A stretch of 64,000 nucleotides of DNA, taken from NCBI GenBank assembly GCA_964631955.1, contig CAZWBA010000001.1, positions 310,001 through 374,000 on the forward strand, read 5' to 3'. Shown one piece after another: positions 55,901-64,000 of this stretch. Within the stretch, counting starts at the first letter, position 1. The number at the start of each line of letters is the position of its first letter. Below the pieces are notes generated by a model that had not been told where the DNA came from, searched no databases, and saw only the letters and a program-made list of their open reading frames with translations. A program made the position numbers and the translations under genes. Source of the DNA: CAMLJR01 sp964631955 (lineage in GTDB: Bacteria; Pseudomonadota; Gammaproteobacteria; Pseudomonadales; CAMLJR01).

Positions 55901-58900
55901 CTCGCGGAAGCCTCCGCACCCGCCGATGCTTCCGCTCCCGCAGCACCATCACCCGACGAAGCACTCGATGCCGATTGGCTGCCCGACGACGAATCGCTGC
56001 TACCGGAATCGACTTTCATGAAAGTCGTCGTGGTCGTTGTCGTCGTGGTGCGATCGACATCCTTGCCCGCGAGAATATTGACGTTAGTGGCATTGATATC
56101 GGCATTGCCGGCGATATCGGCTTTGGAGCCTTCGAGCGTTAAATCTTTTCCTGCATTTAATTTCGCATCGCCGCCGACCGTGAGCGACGAGCCAACATTG
56201 CGGCTGTGGAAATCATTGGTATCGGTTTGCTCGATACCCGCGACACCGCCGCCGACGCCAACACCCGATGTTGTCGTGCTCGTGGTGGTTTCCGATGTGT
56301 TGGCGCGCGCGAGGAAATTAATATTGCCGCCCGCATCGATATCGGCATTACCGCCCGCGCTTACATCGGTGCCCGCAAACGTGACATCGTTTTTCGAGGT
56401 AACGGTGAGGTTTCCGCCCGCAGTCAAATTCGATTTAACCTGTTCGGTCGTGCTGGTGGTGGTTGTGGTTTCACTCGTGTTGAAACCGCTGCCCGAACTG
56501 CTGTGCGAGGTTTGTGTGGTTTTATTTTCAACCGTATCGAAAGTGACATTGCCGCCCGCTGCGAGCGCGGCATCGCCACCGGCTTTAACATCGGCACCGC
56601 GCACGGTGATGTCCTTATTGGCATCGAGCGATAAATTGCCGGTCGATTCGATCGAACCGGTTTTGCCGATGGTCGTCGCATAATTACCCGAGCCGCCGCT
56701 GCCCTCGGCGAAGGTTTGATTGACGATGCTGCCTTCGGTCGATGTCAGCGCAACATCACCGCCCCTGATAGTGCCGCTGGTGTTGGTGATATCGCCTTTC
56801 GAGGTGATATTCAGCGAATTATCGGCAACGATGGTGCCGCCCGTATTGGTGAGCGACGTTAAATTCATATCGATGTTGCCGCCGCCGATTACTGCGCCGT
56901 GTTGAATATTATCTTTGGTGGATTGCGCTAAAAATATTTGTGGCGCGAGAACTTTCTGACCCTGAACGGTAGTCTCGACCATCCACACCATATCCTCTTT
57001 CAGATTCTCCAATTGCTCGGGCGTTGGCGCCTCACCCCAGCTAATGCCCAATCGCTTCGCTTCGTCGGCGCCGTGCTCCATAAGCGCTTTCATCTGCTCC
57101 GCTTCATCGGCATAGCCTGCCAACAAACTCTTACCGGTTTGCGCAAGAATTTGCTGGCGCATTAAATACGCCTCGTAATTCGCATCACCTAAACGCTTGG
57201 TGACGACATCGGGATTGTAGCCATAGCGATCCATCAGATAATTCGAGCCGACAAAGGTCGAACCCACCGCATACAACGGATTGGTTTCAACTAAATATTC
57301 TGCTAGCGGATCTTTCTTAGTAAGGAAATATTCGTTGGGGCTTGCCGGTAACGTTAAATTCAAACCATTAAATGCGTACGCATTTTCTAGCGTCGCGACT
57401 GCTGCACCGTTTACCGTATTCGCGGAACCCGCGCCGGCTGGCGCTGTTGGCGATGTCGGTGTCGATTTAAGCACACCCGCCTTGTTGGTTAACGCAAAGC
57501 CCGATGCATGCAAATTGCCATTGCCGCCAATCGCGTAAATTCCTGCATCCACGGCCGGCGCATAATCCGTCGGTGTATGCGTCGTACCGTCGTCGATATT
57601 GTAGAAAATCGTGTAATGGAAAATATCCGGATTACCGACATCCTGGTAATCGTGCCAGTCGTGCCGGTAATCCATACGCTGCAGATGATAATCATCATTC
57701 ACAAACTGTGCGCCAGCATCACTCGATGTGATAGTAATATCATTGGCGTTGATAACCCCGGCTAAATTGAGGGCATAGGTAAAGTTGCGAATAGTGATCG
57801 TGCCATTTGCAGCAGTGGCAAGGAGCAAAGGCTGCAACGCGGTCGTTGGAGTCGCACCGCTGTAAGACTGCACCCGATACCATGTCGCATGGTGATAACG
57901 ATTTTGATCGGTTATAGCCACACTGGGGGAAGTGCCCCAGCTGCCAAGATTCTCCGTATACGCTTGATCGCCAGACCAGACGCGCGTATCACCACCGCTG
58001 ATTTGATTTCTAAAATGATGATCGGCATCGATAGTTAAATTTCGCGCAGCAACAATATCGTGATTATTTTCGAAATCGTATGACGTAATGACGATATCGC
58101 CATTGGAAAAAATTGAATTCGCGATACTCGAATAATAATTGTGAAAAGTCGCGGTGCTGCTCAATGTCATCAAATTGCCCGCGTAAAGCGTCGCATAGTT
58201 GCTGAAATTGCCGGCAGTCGCGCGGGCCGTCAAATTGTGCGCGGCAGAGATCGCACCGTTGTTGACGTTGCTTATCGACGGTGTGGTCAACGTCAGATCA
58301 TTGGTCGAATAAATCAGGCCGTTATTCGTAAATGCATTGACCAACGTTATCGATGAAGTGCCGCCGCCGACAATGGCCGACGTGGTGGCCGGCATGCTCA
58401 ATGTGTCCAGTGCGAGGGTCATGTTGCCAGTTGAATTGACTTTCGCACCTGAATTCACGGTCAACGTGCCCGCCGTCAACTGCATGGTGCCGCCTTTCAG
58501 TACCGCAGAGTTAGTAATGTTGACACCCTTGCCGCCGCCCTGACCTTTTATGTCGAGCAAGCCGGTCGCTTGCAAGGTTCCCGCAGTGTTGTTGACTGTG
58601 TAGCTGCTATCGGTACCGCGAATCACTAAATCGCCCTGCGACAATAGTGTGCTGTTGTTCGTTAACGCGGCGGCGATATTCACCGAGAGATTGCCGCCCG
58701 ATTGCACATTGCCGCTATTGCTCAATGTATCGGCAGTAATCGTTGCGCTACCGCCCGTACCCGACGCAATTAATTTCGCATTGGAGTTATTGGTCAGCGT
58801 ATTGGCGACATTGATATCACTGATGCCGCTTTTGCCTTCAATGGTTCCGGAGTTGGTCAGACTTAACAGATCCAGATCCAATGCATTGCCAACAATATTT

Positions 58901-60978
58901 CCGGCCTGCGTGGTCAGGGTGGCATTGGTCGACCCACCGTGTCCTGAGATAGCCAACGTGCCGCCGGCTTGAATAACGCCGGAGCTTTGATTGCTCACCG
59001 CTAATGCTGTGCCGGCATTGCGCCCGCGAATCGAGAGATTTTGCGCCGCCAATAATTTATTGGCGTTATCGATGCTGCTGAGCACATTCACTGTCAAGCT
59101 GTCCGCCGACTGTATGGTGCCGGTGCCGCTATTCGTTACCGTATTGGCATTGATCGTTCCCGCCTGACCCAAGGTGTTAGAGGCGACGAGCAAACCCTCG
59201 TTAGTGAGCGAGTTAGCCGCTATCGTGGTGGCACCGACGCCTTGAATTTTCGCGGTGGCGGAGTTGGAGAGCGTATTCGCATCGATCGTCAATACGGCAT
59301 CTGAAACGATGACGCCGCCATTATTAGCGATATTCCCGGTGCCGTTACCGCCGGTATCGCTCAGTGTCACGGCGCTGTGACCATGCAATGTGCCGCTGTT
59401 GTTTAAGTTATCGGTGCGCACCGTTAACGCGCCGGCATCCGCGCTGAAACCTCCCGCGCTGGTTGTGCTTTTCGCATAGATAACAATATTACCCGCCGTC
59501 GACCTGATGCCCTGATCGACACCATTGCCTGTCGTGAGCGAACCATTCTGTGCGGTTAAATTCATGGTTTGCGCCGATTGCACCGCTGCATTCGCCAGCG
59601 CCAGATTATTTGCCGCGGTGAGATCGAGCGTGCTGCCGCTATAAATCGTTGCGCCGTTGGCGCCGACAGCGAGATTGTCGGCGTCAACATTCAATGTGCC
59701 ACCGCTGCCATAATTCACACCGTTTAAATCGACATCGCCGCTGGCGTTAATTTGTAACGCACCACCTGAATAACGTTTATTGTTATCCTGCAGCGCTGTA
59801 GAGGTAGCTGCATCGCTCAGCGTTCCTACATCAATCGTGAAATCATTATTCGCAACTAACACGCCGCCGCTAAACGTGGCACCACCCGACAACGCAGATA
59901 AATCCAAATTTCTTTTTGCGGAAAGATTGCTGTCGGTAATGGTCAGTGCATCGGCACCGCTCGCCGCTGTGGCGATACGTAAATCGCGCTGCGCCGATAA
60001 TTTATTTTGAATGGTGATTTTACCGCTGGCGTCGAGCGTGAAATCCTCCGCGGTCGCTGCCGCTTCGCCGAGCATACGCACACCGACACCCGCTTCGGTG
60101 GCGACCACGCGAATACGATTGGCATACATACCGCCGAGCACCGTCGAATCGATTGCATACACCGGCAAGGTATCGGTCGGTGTCAATTGGCCGGTCGCGG
60201 CCCGCGTGGCGTAGCTCCATGAATTCGCACCCGCCGTCAAACTCAGATCACCGGCATTAACCTGTCCATCGATTTTTATCGAGCGCGCAACCAGATCGAG
60301 AATTTGTTGCGCGGAACCATTTAAACCGCTGCCATTGATGAGTACATCGCCACGCGTAACGTTAAAACCATTCAGCGCACCATTACCGCCGAACACCGGT
60401 ACGCCCGTCGTCAGCGTCACGCGATCGGTATTGATAAATCCACAACCGGAACAACTAATACCGTAAGGGTTGGCGACCACGACATCGGCTTTTCCGCCAA
60501 GCACTTCGGTGAAGCCCGATAATTGACTGCGATTGGGCGCGACGACTTCGTTCAAAATCAATGTCGCTTCGTTCGCCAGATTCGCATTCGCCATCACCTG
60601 ACCGGCGAGCTGCGACTGCCTCGCCATCTGCGCGCTATTACCGTTATTTAATACCAGGCCTTTGGTATCGACGTTGTATTGCAAATACTGGTTATGCGAT
60701 ACGCCTGCTGCGTTAGCGGTATTGATATCGACAACGGGCACGCCATTCGGCGAAACATACGCCGCCGTATTACCGCCGGTGGGAATCACCGTGGTCGGCG
60801 CCTCCGCATTGGCGCCACCGATCATTGCGCCACCTGTTAGCGTCGCCACAGCCAATGCACCCACAGCGCCGGAGCGCTTGCCGCGCGCACGCGAATTTTC
60901 TGCAACGGCGACAAAGGCATTGCGCGATTCGCTCCAAACAAGGCGATAAATACGGTTCAGGCTGGCGTGGCGAAACAT
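52957..60978 (-). CDS. Two-partner secretion exoprotein (FhaB/haemagglutinin family TpsA)
   Basis: A 2673-residue secreted filamentous beta-helix protein. It begins with an extended signal region (ESPR: NRIYRLVWSESRNAFVAVAE), then the TPS domain with NPYGISCSGCGFINTDRVTL. A long repeat-rich region follows, with a conserved interruption around 1290-1440 (DRYGYNPDVVTKRLGD). About 20 or more half-repeats of the type GG-N/D-A-x-I-x-A then occur, separated by Ser/Thr/Ala-rich loops. The last 76 residues are an Ig-like (He_PIG) domain: LPSWLSFDAKTGTFAGTPP. No VENN motif or CdiA-type toxin tip is present, and no immunity gene follows. An adhesin or biofilm matrix role is inferred. TpsB lies 117 bp upstream in the same direction. 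Confidence 0.93.
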   Translation of the reverse strand: MFRHASLNRIYRLVWSESRNAFVAVAENSRARGKRSGAVGALAVATLTGGAMIGGANAEAPTTVIPTGGNTAAYVSPNGVPVVDINTANAAGVSHNQYLQYNVDTKGLVLNNGNSAQMARQSQLAGQVMANANLANEATLILNEVVAPNRSQLSGFTEVLGGKADVVVANPYGISCSGCGFINTDRVTLTTGVPVFGGNGALNGFNVTRGDVLINGSGLNGSAQQILDLVARSIKIDGQVNAGDLSLTAGANSWSYATRAATGQLTPTDTLPVYAIDSTVLGGMYANRIRVVATEAGVGVRMLGEAAATAEDFTLDASGKITIQNKLSAQRDLRIATAASGADALTITDSNLSAKRNLDLSALSGGATFSGGVLVANNDFTIDVGTLSDAATSTALQDNNKRYSGGALQINASGDVDLNGVNYGSGGTLNVDADNLAVGANGATIYSGSTLDLTAANNLALANAAVQSAQTMNLTAQNGSLTTGNGVDQGIRSTAGNIVIYAKSTTSAGGFSADAGALTVRTDNLNNSGTLHGHSAVTLSDTGGNGTGNIANNGGVIVSDAVLTIDANTLSNSATAKIQGVGATTIAANSLTNEGLLVASNTLGQAGTINANTVTNSGTGTIQSADSLTVNVLSSIDNANKLLAAQNLSIRGRNAGTALAVSNQSSGVIQAGGTLAISGHGGSTNATLTTQAGNIVGNALDLDLLSLTNSGTIEGKSGISDINVANTLTNNSNAKLIASGTGGSATITADTLSNSGNVQSGGNLSVNIAAALTNNSTLLSQGDLVIRGTDSSYTVNNTAGTLQATGLLDIKGQGGGKGVNITNSAVLKGGTMQLTAGTLTVNSGAKVNSTGNMTLALDTLSMPATTSAIVGGGTSSITLVNAFTNNGLIYSTNDLTLTTPSISNVNNGAISAAHNLTARATAGNFSNYATLYAGNLMTLSSTATFHNYYSSIANSIFSNGDIVITSYDFENNHDIVAARNLTIDADHHFRNQISGGDTRVWSGDQAYTENLGSWGTSPSVAITDQNRYHHATWYRVQSYSGATPTTALQPLLLATAANGTITIRNFTYALNLAGVINANDITITSSDAGAQFVNDDYHLQRMDYRHDWHDYQDVGNPDIFHYTIFYNIDDGTTHTPTDYAPAVDAGIYAIGGNGNLHASGFALTNKAGVLKSTPTSPTAPAGAGSANTVNGAAVATLENAYAFNGLNLTLPASPNEYFLTKKDPLAEYLVETNPLYAVGSTFVGSNYLMDRYGYNPDVVTKRLGDANYEAYLMRQQILAQTGKSLLAGYADEAEQMKALMEHGADEAKRLGISWGEAPTPEQLENLKEDMVWMVETTVQGQKVLAPQIFLAQSTKDNIQHGAVIGGGNIDMNLTSLTNTGGTIVADNSLNITSKGDITNTSGTIRGGDVALTSTEGSIVNQTFAEGSGGSGNYATTIGKTGSIESTGNLSLDANKDITVRGADVKAGGDAALAAGGNVTFDTVENKTTQTSHSSSGSGFNTSETTTTTSTTEQVKSNLTAGGNLTVTSKNDVTFAGTDVSAGGNADIDAGGNINFLARANTSETTTSTTTSGVGVGGGVAGIEQTDTNDFHSRNVGSSLTVGGDAKLNAGKDLTLEGSKADIAGNADINATNVNILAGKDVDRTTTTTTTTTFMKVDSGSSDSSSGSQSASSASSGDGAAGAEASAGAEASASASGGLKFAESTTTTKNTFDQTSVASSLNIGGNANINAKDTVKLVGSEINTGGDANITAQDVKVLAAQDIHTSSEKTTTTSVGLMASSENNASANASADANADSNNMDARANANASAEASNNNDVTFMSTSTTTTDSFEINNQGSAIKAGGNMSIDASNKLTTQGSSIESGGDMNLNAKSMEFLAADDVKTTTTTSDTTTVGWYNENKAGAEANATAGANGIGMTTADASADAGVEASAEAGYKFQNTKTSNTEGSTTAVTSSIKSGGNMTRTATDKITDVGTQIEAGGDFTQSANEIESRAAKNTTFSSSFSETNTAKIGAYAEANAGVEAGADSSGETKAGASANVGAGLHLSYENQKDASTSSSSEAVVSNIKAGGNINSTSKGKTSLEGTHLTSAGDTTIDAGSLDFKAAQNTSSSSESSSNINADLKAGINKGTDGAAKLDIAGGYGEQQSSESSTEAVTGSINSGGKLNIKTRDDARFEGTQLNSGGDASIDAGGNVTFDAAKNTQTSSAEGFDVSASLSLSKSKSGSKEGDTGIEGGYNKSSAEASQAVVGGINSGGNLTVSAGKNASFEGADIASAGDASISAKDNLAFNAARDTSRSESLDIGASLSATGSSGKSDSGGNASSKGAGLEASAEYSKENSSTAKVGSISSGGNLKLSSGKDATLEGTQVEAGGTAAIDAGGNVNIKAAKSTSESLSVGGAIGGGIESSNETDTAGGKTKSTTGSGDLSLAIEGGKSSTATVASIRSGKGTDIKAGKDANLEGTQLSSSGDTNIAAGGDVNLTAAKSTDIHGGIAGSAAGGGVKLNKAEIGGGVENQTVGIDTAGNLNIQSGGKIVLEGTQATAGGNTNIDAAGGVEKSTVVSGSGEIGLNKVDASLDVQKTSIQSEGRALVPMSAGSEFKSSVAIPANLPAGKKVEATTADGKPLPSWLSFDAKTGTFAGTPPADFKGNLNVVVKVPNENGGVTEMPLRFQGQ
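52960..53187 (-). other. C-terminal Ig-like (He_PIG) domain of the exoprotein
   Basis: Residues 2598-2673 of the exoprotein. The He_PIG landmark SWLSFDAKTGTFAGTPP and the final VVVKVPNENGGVTEMPLRF are clear. This domain is common in cadherin-like surface proteins and is unusual as the terminus of an FhaB-type protein. Confidence 0.8.
53280..56720 (-). repeat. Haemagglutinin-type coding repeats in the exoprotein
   Basis: Repeated half-units such as GGNADIDAGGNINF, GGDAKLNAGKDLTL, GGDASIDAGGNVTF and SGDTNIAAGGDVNL, separated by 30-50 residues of low-complexity loop (Thr runs, ANASADANAD, ASAGAEASASASGG). DNA copies differ in sequence, so the repeats are old or have been diversified. Confidence 0.85.
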
Positions 60979-61095
60979 AGCGATCTCCGTGACTGTTTAT
61001 ACAGTCGTATTTTTTTAACTTTCTCGATCCGGTGTCTTATACAATCGTTCCGGAAAAATATTTTCTGGCAAAAATTGGGCAGTCGACTCGCCCCA

Positions 61096-62820
61096 TCAAT
61101 TGAAGCGATACGAGAGCCGCGCCCACGTCTGGCTGCCCTCGCGCTGCATGGTGTCAGGCAATTCGATCGGACGCGTGTTGAAAACCTCGACGGAAAAATT
61201 TCGCCAATAGAATTCGCCACCAAAGCCCCAGCCCGATAAATGCCCTTCGGGCACGTCATGTGCCAGACTGCTGACCTTGCCGTAATCGATTCCGATATAG
61301 AAACGACTGCCGATATTTTCCCCGCGGATATTGAAACGCGGCTGCACCGACAAATCGTTACGCCAGAAATAGCCACTGTCGCCGGATAATGTGTTTTCAA
61401 CGAAACCACGCACCGAATACATGCTGCCAATTAATAATTGCTCGGAGCCGTAAAGCACATCGAGTGCATGCTGACCGCTAATGCCACTGCTGAAACTCCA
61501 CGGCAGATCCCCGAACATAAACGGATAGCTGTAGCTCAGGGCATATTTATATTTTTCGAATTGTGCATGCGGTACGCTGCCCGGGAGATAGGCGGGATCA
61601 TCGAGCGCGCCGAGCGTTTTCAGGCCGCGCGCATAACCGATATTTGCACGCAACAAGCCGCCGCCGATCGCGCTAGAAAAATTGGCGTCGAGATCCAGTA
61701 TCGATAATTTGCGACTGGCAATATCGAGCAGTTGATCGGCGAAGTAACTCTTGGTTTCCTTGCTGGTAAGACCGGCACTCAATGACAGGCGGGAATCCTG
61801 ATCGCGATACGCAACGTAATCGATCAATACGTTGTGATTGCGAGAGGCACCGCTCGCGATCGCATCCACACCACTGGGAAGTGCGACGGTACTTTCGTAT
61901 GTCGAATAGCTGATGCCGTACGACAGTAAAAAATAACCATAAGGTATGCTGATATTGAAACTATCGCTCTTCGAGCGGCGTCCACTCTCATCATTAAATA
62001 CGCTCTCGCGATGGATCGCAGACAACATATCGTTGATACCGATCAGGTTATCGATATAGCCACTGAGCGCAGCCTGATCTTTGCCGGTGCTTTTGGTGCC
62101 CTGATTATCGATGCTTGCCATCGCGTGATAAGGCAGATCTGGCTGGTTGTGCACGACGACATCGCTGATGCCGGTTTCTGCACCGGGCTGAATTTCCAGC
62201 GCAGCGTTATTCGACGACAGTCGATTGATTTGCTCGATACCCTGCTCGAGATCGCGCAGGTTTAACATTTTTGCTTCGGCGCCGGGAAACACCATGCGCG
62301 TTGCAATGCTGCGCTTTCCACCATCGTCGATAATGATTTTCCCCAGCTTACCCTCCACGACCTGGATGCGCAGCTTGCGTGTGCTTAAATCCTGCGCCGG
62401 CAAATACGCGCGCACGGCGATATATCCGCGCTGCAGATAATCACGGGTAATTTCGCCGAGGATCTGTTCAATTTCGCTAACACCGATGCAACGGCGGGAG
62501 AATTGCTGCGCTATGTGCTCACGCATCCCGTCGGTTAAATGCGGAGCATCTTCGATGACGATTTCATCGATTTCGCGACAGGTGGCGGGAGCGGTATCCG
62601 CAGCCGCTTTTGGCGCAAGCTGACGGGTATCGAGGCCCGACGGCTTATCGTTACGCTGGCGCAATTGCTCAAGATCGCGCTGCTGGCGCTCCTGCTCTCG
62701 CCGCTGTAAATCCTGAACCTGACGTGCCGCGTCGGCACCGGGCTGTGCATGGGCAGTAAAAGAAAGAATGGAGCCGATGAGAAAAAAGAGGCAGATAAAG
62801 CCTCTGGAAGAATTATCCAT
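61096..62820 (-). CDS. Two-partner secretion outer-membrane transporter (TpsB, ShlB/FhaC/HecB family)
   Basis: A 574-residue Omp85-superfamily pore that exports the adjacent exoprotein. Features: the signal peptide GFICLFFLIGSILSFTAHA; a charged periplasmic helix (QDLQRREQERQQRDLEQLRQR); POTRA domains (VIEDAPHLTDGMREHIAQQF and LRIQVVEGKLGKI); and a 16-strand barrel with the conserved VRGF motif (GSMYSVRGFVEN). It ends in the aromatic strand WARLSYRFN. It is the first gene of the pair. Confidence 0.94.
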   Translation of the reverse strand: MDNSSRGFICLFFLIGSILSFTAHAQPGADAARQVQDLQRREQERQQRDLEQLRQRNDKPSGLDTRQLAPKAAADTAPATCREIDEIVIEDAPHLTDGMREHIAQQFSRRCIGVSEIEQILGEITRDYLQRGYIAVRAYLPAQDLSTRKLRIQVVEGKLGKIIIDDGGKRSIATRMVFPGAEAKMLNLRDLEQGIEQINRLSSNNAALEIQPGAETGISDVVVHNQPDLPYHAMASIDNQGTKSTGKDQAALSGYIDNLIGINDMLSAIHRESVFNDESGRRSKSDSFNISIPYGYFLLSYGISYSTYESTVALPSGVDAIASGASRNHNVLIDYVAYRDQDSRLSLSAGLTSKETKSYFADQLLDIASRKLSILDLDANFSSAIGGGLLRANIGYARGLKTLGALDDPAYLPGSVPHAQFEKYKYALSYSYPFMFGDLPWSFSSGISGQHALDVLYGSEQLLIGSMYSVRGFVENTLSGDSGYFWRNDLSVQPRFNIRGENIGSRFYIGIDYGKVSSLAHDVPEGHLSGWGFGGEFYWRNFSVEVFNTRPIELPDTMQREGSQTWARLSYRFN

Positions 62821-63011
62821 TGAATATTGCCACCCTGTTATGCAGTGCTTGCTTTACTAATTCTATTTTTTTGAAATATTTATTGGCGCATTGCGCCCGC
62901 CGAAGCGATATGGGCTTAATCTGGCAACAATAGCACACACCAGAACAATCGATATTCAAACTGACAAACGGCGAGCGACTGAGTAATAACAAATAAGGAT
63001 TGGTGGCTTTG

Positions 63012-63036
63012 CCGGCATAAAATGCCGGATTTTTTT
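63012..63036 (+). terminator. Orphan rightward terminator
   Basis: A 7-bp stem CCGGCAT / ATGCCGG with an AAA loop, then ATTTTTTT. It is oriented for plus-strand transcription although both flanking genes are on the minus strand. It may end an unrecognised small RNA from the preceding 180 bp, or antisense transcription. Confidence 0.7.
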
Positions 63037-63069
63037 ACACATCAATCATCGATATAAAATCAGCCGCAT

Positions 63070-63094
63070 AAAAAAAAGCCCGCTCGACGCGGGC
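63070..63094 (-). terminator. Terminator of the glycine-zipper gene
   Basis: GCCCGC / GCGGGC with a TCGAC-type loop; on the minus strand it is followed by an eight-base T-run. It lies 67 bp after the stop codon. Confidence 0.88.
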
Positions 63095-63161
63095 AAGGAA
63101 TTATCCGGGATAGTTCGATGACGTTGCGCTTAATGGACGCAGCCAGACTACTGAATGATCG

Positions 63162-63596
63162 TCAGCGAACGTGTTTAACGGTGTCATGACGATAATGAGG
63201 TGCTTGATATGCGTCATGCCTGCCACGATCGGCGTAGTAACCTCTATCGCGATGCAGATGGCGATAATTGCCGCGGTCGTGATGCTCGCGATGATGGACA
63301 TGGCGAACGTTACGATAATCATCGCGGCGATAGCTACCGACATACCGATCATGTCCGCGATAATCGTGACGCTGATTATCGCCGGCAATCGCCACTCCAG
63401 CCGCGGCGCCAATACCCGCGCCGACTACGGCTCCATCGCGACCGCCGATTTGTGAACCGACGATACTGCCGATGACACCACCCAGCGCACCGCCGACCAC
63501 TGCATCGCGATTACCCGCCCAGCCTATCTGTGCGCTCAGCGGCAATACGATGATCAGGACAAGTTTGCTCATTAATTGACGGTTAATGCTCAACAT
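63162..63596 (-). CDS. Exported glycine-zipper protein with His/Arg/Tyr-rich tail
   Basis: 144 residues. A signal peptide (LVLIIVLPLSAQIGWA) is followed by a glycine-zipper region (VVGGALGGVIGSIVGSQIGGRDGAVVGAGIGAAAGVAIAG) typical of Rick_17kDa/2TM outer-membrane-associated proteins; it is quoted here only as a landmark and spans residues of about 33-72. The tail is very rich in His, Arg, Asp and Tyr (HVHHREHHDRGNYRHLHRD) and may bind metal or anionic polymers, which is inference. GAGG 8 nt before the ATG at 63596 fixes the start. Confidence 0.82.
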   Translation of the reverse strand: MLSINRQLMSKLVLIIVLPLSAQIGWAGNRDAVVGGALGGVIGSIVGSQIGGRDGAVVGAGIGAAAGVAIAGDNQRHDYRGHDRYVGSYRRDDYRNVRHVHHREHHDRGNYRHLHRDRGYYADRGRHDAYQAPHYRHDTVKHVR

Positions 63597-63797
63597 GATT
63601 TCGGCCTCATCGAATTATGAAATCGGAGGGCTATGTAATCGGAATCGATCACATGCATCCTTCGCGATTTCATTTAAGCCCCGCGCCGATGAACCCGAGC
63701 TGAACCCGATTCCCTGCGCGAAAAACATTGCTGAATATTAATCAATGCAGCGCTATGATCGTCGCAGAAAAATGAAACGCACCCAAGGGCAGCCCCC

Positions 63798-64000
63798 ATG
63801 CGCATACTTTTCTACAGCACCCGCAATTACGATCGCACACATTTCAATCTAGCGAATGCGAAGCATGGTCATACGCTGGAGTTTTTCGAAGGCCCTCTCA
63901 CAGGCAGCACGGCAACGCTCGCACAAGGTTACGAGGCGATATGCACCTTCGTGAACGACACCATCGACGCGAAAATGATTGCCTCTCTCGCGGCTGCCAG
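63798..64000 (+). CDS. D-lactate dehydrogenase-type 2-hydroxyacid dehydrogenase, N-terminal part
   Basis: 67 complete codons before the window ends, beginning MRILFYSTRNYDRTHFN and containing GHTLEFFEGPLTGSTA and AICTFVNDTID. This matches the N-terminal substrate domain of LdhA-type D-lactate dehydrogenases, which reduce pyruvate with NADH. AAGGGCAG lies upstream of the ATG. The NAD-binding and catalytic residues are outside the window. Confidence 0.85.
   Translation, partial: MRILFYSTRNYDRTHFNLANAKHGHTLEFFEGPLTGSTATLAQGYEAICTFVNDTIDAKMIASLAAA

Larger units (their letters stand above)
62821..63161. other. Intergenic region with an unpaired rightward terminator
   Basis: 341 bp between two leftward genes. 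It must hold the tpsB promoter. It contains one terminator for the leftward glycine-zipper gene (63070-63094) and one pointing right (63012-63036) that has no rightward gene before it. No open frame is convincing. Confidence 0.55.

Noticed and set aside
53603..56683. Several open frames of 60-270 codons antisense to the exoprotein
   Set aside because: They arise from the repeated Ser/Thr/Ala codons of the exoprotein repeats; low-complexity products with no start signals.

Overview
This is a stretch of a gammaproteobacterial chromosome, most likely from a lineage close to Pseudomonas (Pseudomonadales in the broad sense). The evidence is gene order. The run dksA - gluQ - small ORF - cbrA - cbrB - (sRNA) - pcnB - folK - panB - panC - panD - acs, and the run motY - pyrC - rnt - peroxiredoxin, both reproduce the order known in Pseudomonas. 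The extra genes between them differ, so I do not name a genus. No phage, insertion sequence, integrase or CRISPR array is visible.

Layout. 1-10.2 kb: signalling, with a large hybrid histidine kinase followed on the minus strand by a chemosensory operon (STAS protein, CheA, chemoreceptor, CheW, receiver-EAL phosphodiesterase) and a LuxR-type response regulator. 10.4-14.8 kb: envelope genes (two L,D-transpeptidase-type proteins, a DUF454 membrane protein) and a FitA/VapC-type toxin-antitoxin pair. 14.9-21.0 kb: glutamate synthase gltBD. 21.8 kb: tRNA-Arg(ACG). 21.9-24.8 kb: DUF4404 protein, alkaline phosphatase, CnoX-type thioredoxin. 25.1-39.6 kb: the dksA to acs block. 39.6-48.7 kb: a sodium:solute symporter, a gamma-Glu amide hydrolase, secreted and outer-membrane proteins, a large acyl-CoA dehydrogenase, a CBS protein and a diguanylate cyclase. 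48.9-52.9 kb: motY, pyrC, rnt, peroxiredoxin and a DUF442 phosphatase-like protein. 53-62.8 kb: a two-partner secretion system (TpsB transporter and a 2673-residue exoprotein). The window closes with a glycine-zipper protein and the start of a D-lactate dehydrogenase-like gene.

The most interesting part is the 0.9 kb between cbrB and pcnB. It holds what look like two tandem CrcZ-type small RNAs. Each has a sigma-54 promoter with exact GG-N10-GC spacing. Each also has an upstream array CGTTAC-N15-GTAACG-N15-CGTAACA, placed 74-75 bp before the -24 element, A-rich (ARN)n Hfq/Crc-binding motifs, and a related 3' end (ACTCAAG...AGACCTGGA) closing in a terminator hairpin. The second transcript would be about half as long as the first. 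The adjacent acs gene has an (ARN)4 motif directly against its start codon. The window therefore appears to contain the sensor, the activator, two decoy RNAs and a candidate target of a Cbr/Crc/Hfq carbon-catabolite circuit. Other points of note are a chemosensory operon whose only output protein in the window is a c-di-GMP phosphodiesterase, a filamentous exoprotein ending in an Ig-like domain rather than a toxin, and repeated short tandem duplications of about 15 bp in the intergenic leaders.
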